Below, piece after piece: positions 61,795 to 64,000 of a stretch of 64,000 bases of DNA. Below the pieces are notes generated by a model, which had not been told where the DNA came from, did no database searches, and saw only the letters and a list, made by a program, of their open reading frames with translations. The position numbers and the translations under genes were made by a program. This stretch comes from Shewanella sp. SNU WT4. GTDB taxonomy: Bacteria > Pseudomonadota > Gammaproteobacteria > Enterobacterales > Shewanellaceae. The DNA lies in assembly GCF_006494715.1 (NCBI RefSeq), contig NZ_CP041151.1:124001-188000 (forward strand), written 5' to 3'. Each line of letters begins with the position of its first letter. Within the stretch, counting starts at the first letter, position 1.

Positions 61795-62362
61795 TCAAGG
61801 ACTCCCGACTCACTCGGCCTAAACTGTCGGCAAACACTTTGGCTTGAATAAGCTCTTTGCTATCACCGCGAGTGGAGAAAATCACTTCAAAGGCCGTCAC
61901 TTCACCGCTAGGAAATAATAATATTTGTGGCTCTGGCTGTTTTTTATCTTGCTCAAAGCCGGCATCAGCCTCTTTAAATGGCTCTTCAAACCAAGAATCA
62001 TCTTGTTCATCGTCTTGGATAAGCGGCATGCCTTCAACAATCACATCAAGCTGTACTTCTGGCTCTAATTCACGCTTACTCAAGAGCCGGTCTTTCTCGA
62101 GAACTTGCCACTTATCCTCATGAAAGACCACAAATTCATAGCTGTCAGGCGCGACCACCACCCCCAAAAACTGGCCGTTGAGTATGGCTTCATCCAGCAC
62201 CACGCGCACGGCCGTCATAAACTGGTTGGCATGCTTATCTAGTTGTTGCTGCGGGCCGTTACTACCAAGGGACAAAGTAACAGCGCTGGCGGCAATCCCC
62301 ATTAACAGGACCACCAGCAGCACTTCTAGCAAGGTAAAGCCTAGGTGGCGAGAATTAGCCAT
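61784..62362 (-). CDS. gspH: Type II secretion system minor pseudopilin H
   Basis: 192-residue minor pseudopilin. Prepilin motif HLG^FTLLEVLLVVLLMGIAA with Glu5. The globular domain includes QFLGVVVAPDSYEFVVF, and a loop of Asp/Glu-rich sequence (IQDDEQDDSWFEEPFKEAD) extends the region before the final strands. Its ATG overlaps the gspG stop (TAATG). Confidence 0.93.
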   Translation of the reverse strand: MANSRHLGFTLLEVLLVVLLMGIAASAVTLSLGSNGPQQQLDKHANQFMTAVRVVLDEAILNGQFLGVVVAPDSYEFVVFHEDKWQVLEKDRLLSKRELEPEVQLDVIVEGMPLIQDDEQDDSWFEEPFKEADAGFEQDKKQPEPQILLFPSGEVTAFEVIFSTRGDSKELIQAKVFADSLGRVSRESLSEI

Positions 62363-62796
62363 TACTGAAATTTCTGTAAATTCCAGTTGCCTATGTCATC
62401 TTCAGTACCCGCTTGGCCATCAGGGCCCACACTGAACACATCAATCTTGCCATTTTCGCCCGGGCTTAATAACAAGTAGTCGTTGCGCCATGGGTCTTGT
62501 GGCAAACGCTTAAGGTAACCTTCGTTACGATAATTGCGCGGCTCAGGTGAACCACTTGGCTTTTGCACTAAGGCATCTAAGCCTTGCTCTGTGGTTGGAT
62601 AAATACTGTTATCTAACTTGTACATGTCGAGCGAGTTTTCCAGCGCAACTATGTCGGACACAGCTTTCTGTTGGTCGGCTTTCTCTTTGTTACCCATAAG
62701 GTTTGGAACCACCATGGATGCCAAAATACCTAAAATCACAATAACGACCATGACTTCCAGTAAGGTGAAGCCCTGTTGTCTTGTATTTCTTTGCAT
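62362..62796 (-). CDS. gspG: Type II secretion system major pseudopilin G
   Basis: 144-residue major pseudopilin. Prepilin motif QQG^FTLLEVMVVIVILGILASMVVPNLMGNK, then the canonical NSIYPTTEQGLDALV and the calcium loop GPDGQAGTEDDIGNWN. The conserved ending is typical of GspG. It is the main pilus subunit and the most conserved of the set; the 41-base gap to gspF suggests cotranscription. Confidence 0.97.
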   Translation of the reverse strand: MQRNTRQQGFTLLEVMVVIVILGILASMVVPNLMGNKEKADQQKAVSDIVALENSLDMYKLDNSIYPTTEQGLDALVQKPSGSPEPRNYRNEGYLKRLPQDPWRNDYLLLSPGENGKIDVFSVGPDGQAGTEDDIGNWNLQKFQ

Positions 62797-62837
62797 TGAT
62801 TACTTCTCCAAAAAAGGCCTGAGGCCAAATAACATCA

Positions 62838-64000
62838 CTATCCACTAATCATATTGTTAAGGGCTAATATCGGCTGCAAAATCGCGAGCACAATAAATAG
62901 CACTACCGCCGCCATAGACACTACCAACATAGGTTCAAACACCCCTAAGGCAATATTGACGTTGGCTTCAAACTCATTGTCTTGGTTATCTGCAGCGCGC
63001 TCTAGCATCTGCTCTAACTGACCACTCTTTTCACCGGACGCTATCATGTACAGCATCATAGGTGGGAACAGCTTAGTATTGCCAAGCGCCGCGCCTAAGC
63101 TAGTTCCTTCTCGCACCCGCGCCGTGGCATCTTCCACCGCTTCGCGCACCCGCACATTTTGCAGTACGTCGCAGGCAATGCGCATGCCCTCAAGTAAAGG
63201 CACAGAACTTGCCGATAAAATACTTAACGTCCGGGCAAAACGGGCGGTATTTACCCCTTTGCTGACCTTGCCCACCACGGGCATTTTCAGCAACAAGGTA
63301 TGATACTTCATTTTAAACAAGGGCTTTTGCAGCAGCTTTTGCATTAATAAACTGCCACCAAGGATTAAGCCCACCATAGCTAGGCCATAGCTTTGCATAA
63401 AGTCAGACGCCGCAATCAAGATGCGCGTCGCAGTCGGTAACTCTTGCCCCATGTGCTGAAACTGGCCGACCACTTCTGGCACTACTGCTACCAACAAAAT
63501 CGATATCACACCTATGGCCACTAAGGTCAGCATGATGGGATAGATCATGGCCTGGGTCAGTTTAGATTTAAGCTGTTGGCGCCGCTCGGTGTAATCTGCC
63601 AAACGATTAAGCACAACTTCTAAGTGACCCGACTTTTCACCAGAGGCCACCATGGCGCGGTACAAATCATCAAACACATGAGGATACTCAGCCATGGAAT
63701 CCGCTAGCGAGTAACCTTCCACCACGCGCGAACGCACCGCCATGATTAAGCTAGCTAAGCGCGCTTTTTCACACTGCTGACCGACGGCTTTAAGGGTTTC
63801 TTCAATGGGAATACCCGCGGCCACTAAGGTCGCAATTTGGCGAGTGATCAATGCCAGTTCAGCCACAGAAACCTTAGGCTTAAACCAGCTAAAGCTTTGA
63901 CGAGTGCGGGTTTCTTTGGCCGCAATTGGTTGAATGTCTAACGGCATCAACTGTTGATCGCGCAGCTGACTACGGGCATGACGAGCACTGTCGGCCTCTA
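62838..64000 (-). CDS. gspF: Type II secretion system inner-membrane protein F, 5' end outside window
   Basis: Polytopic platform protein of the T2SS. The frame is open to the window edge (EADSARHARSQLRDQQLMPLDI in part), so only about the first 15-20 residues are missing. Two T2SSF domains are visible, each starting near F-x-R-x-L/I (ITRQIATLVAAGIPIEETL and FARTLSILSASSVPLLEGM). Three membrane helices are placed as in GspF. The ASGEKSGHLE and ASGEKSGQLE repeats mark the two domains. gspC, D and E are expected upstream, beyond the window. Confidence 0.96.
   Translation of the reverse strand, partial: EADSARHARSQLRDQQLMPLDIQPIAAKETRTRQSFSWFKPKVSVAELALITRQIATLVAAGIPIEETLKAVGQQCEKARLASLIMAVRSRVVEGYSLADSMAEYPHVFDDLYRAMVASGEKSGHLEVVLNRLADYTERRQQLKSKLTQAMIYPIMLTLVAIGVISILLVAVVPEVVGQFQHMGQELPTATRILIAASDFMQSYGLAMVGLILGGSLLMQKLLQKPLFKMKYHTLLLKMPVVGKVSKGVNTARFARTLSILSASSVPLLEGMRIACDVLQNVRVREAVEDATARVREGTSLGAALGNTKLFPPMMLYMIASGEKSGQLEQMLERAADNQDNEFEANVNIALGVFEPMLVVSMAAVVLFIVLAILQPILALNNMISG

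Overview
The window looks like a chromosomal segment of a marine gammaproteobacterium, most likely Shewanella or a close relative. The evidence is the gene content and order: gmk-rpoZ-spoT, argCBFGH divergent from argE and followed by ppc, a nudE-cysQ block next to a type II secretion (T2SS) operon, and FabR divergent from a desaturase. Protein motifs also resemble those of enteric and Vibrio homologues. Nearly everything is core genome. I see no transposase, integrase, phage gene, CRISPR array or recognisable defence island.

Layout. 1-2.4 kb: the 3' part of helD (helicase IV) converging on the nucleotidase gene yjjG. 2.8-7.3 kb: a 1498-residue lipoprotein metalloprotease of the SslE/AcfD (M60-like) family. 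7.7-10.6 kb: a RimB-like protease domain protein, a sulfotransferase-like protein and an MFS transporter. 10.7-16.8 kb: a ribose operon rbsDACBKR with a candidate CRP site and LacI-type operators. 16.9-19.4 kb: a DUF4105/Lnb-type envelope protein and a DUF3015 protein. 19.6-21.6 kb: an overlapping sugar-kinase-like and nucleotidyltransferase pair. 21.6-22.9 kb: a poorly characterised membrane protein with a DUF805-like start. 23.1-28.2 kb: gmk, rpoZ, spoT and an acyl-CoA synthetase. 28.3-35.2 kb: the arginine genes. 35.3-38.5 kb: ppc and a YceB-like lipoprotein. 38.6-39.8 kb: cinA.

40.1-46.1 kb holds a complete rRNA operon on the minus strand. It reads 16S, tRNA-Ile, tRNA-Ala, 23S, tRNA-Val, 5S, tRNA-Asp, terminator, with two promoters, boxA-like sites and RNase III stems. 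A tRNA lying between 23S and 5S is the oddest structural feature here. 46.3-53 kb: a membrane-anchored RRM protein, murI, trmA, fabR/desaturase with a well-placed palindromic operator, and selD-selU (tRNA 2-selenouridine pathway). 53-57 kb: an LplT-like MFS protein, a GNAT acetyltransferase, cysQ, nudE and yrfG. 57.1-64 kb: the tail of the T2SS operon, gspF to gspN, with gspF cut by the window edge.

How the parts connect. SslE-type proteases are T2SS substrates in Escherichia coli, so the protease at 2.8 kb and the secretion genes at 57-64 kb are a plausible cargo and machine pair. The ribose, arginine and fatty acid loci each carry their regulator or a candidate operator nearby. I did not find a convincing undescribed multi-gene system. 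The best candidates for new biology are single loci: the membrane-anchored RRM protein, the DUF805-like membrane protein, the kinase/nucleotidyltransferase pair and the unusual rRNA operon order.
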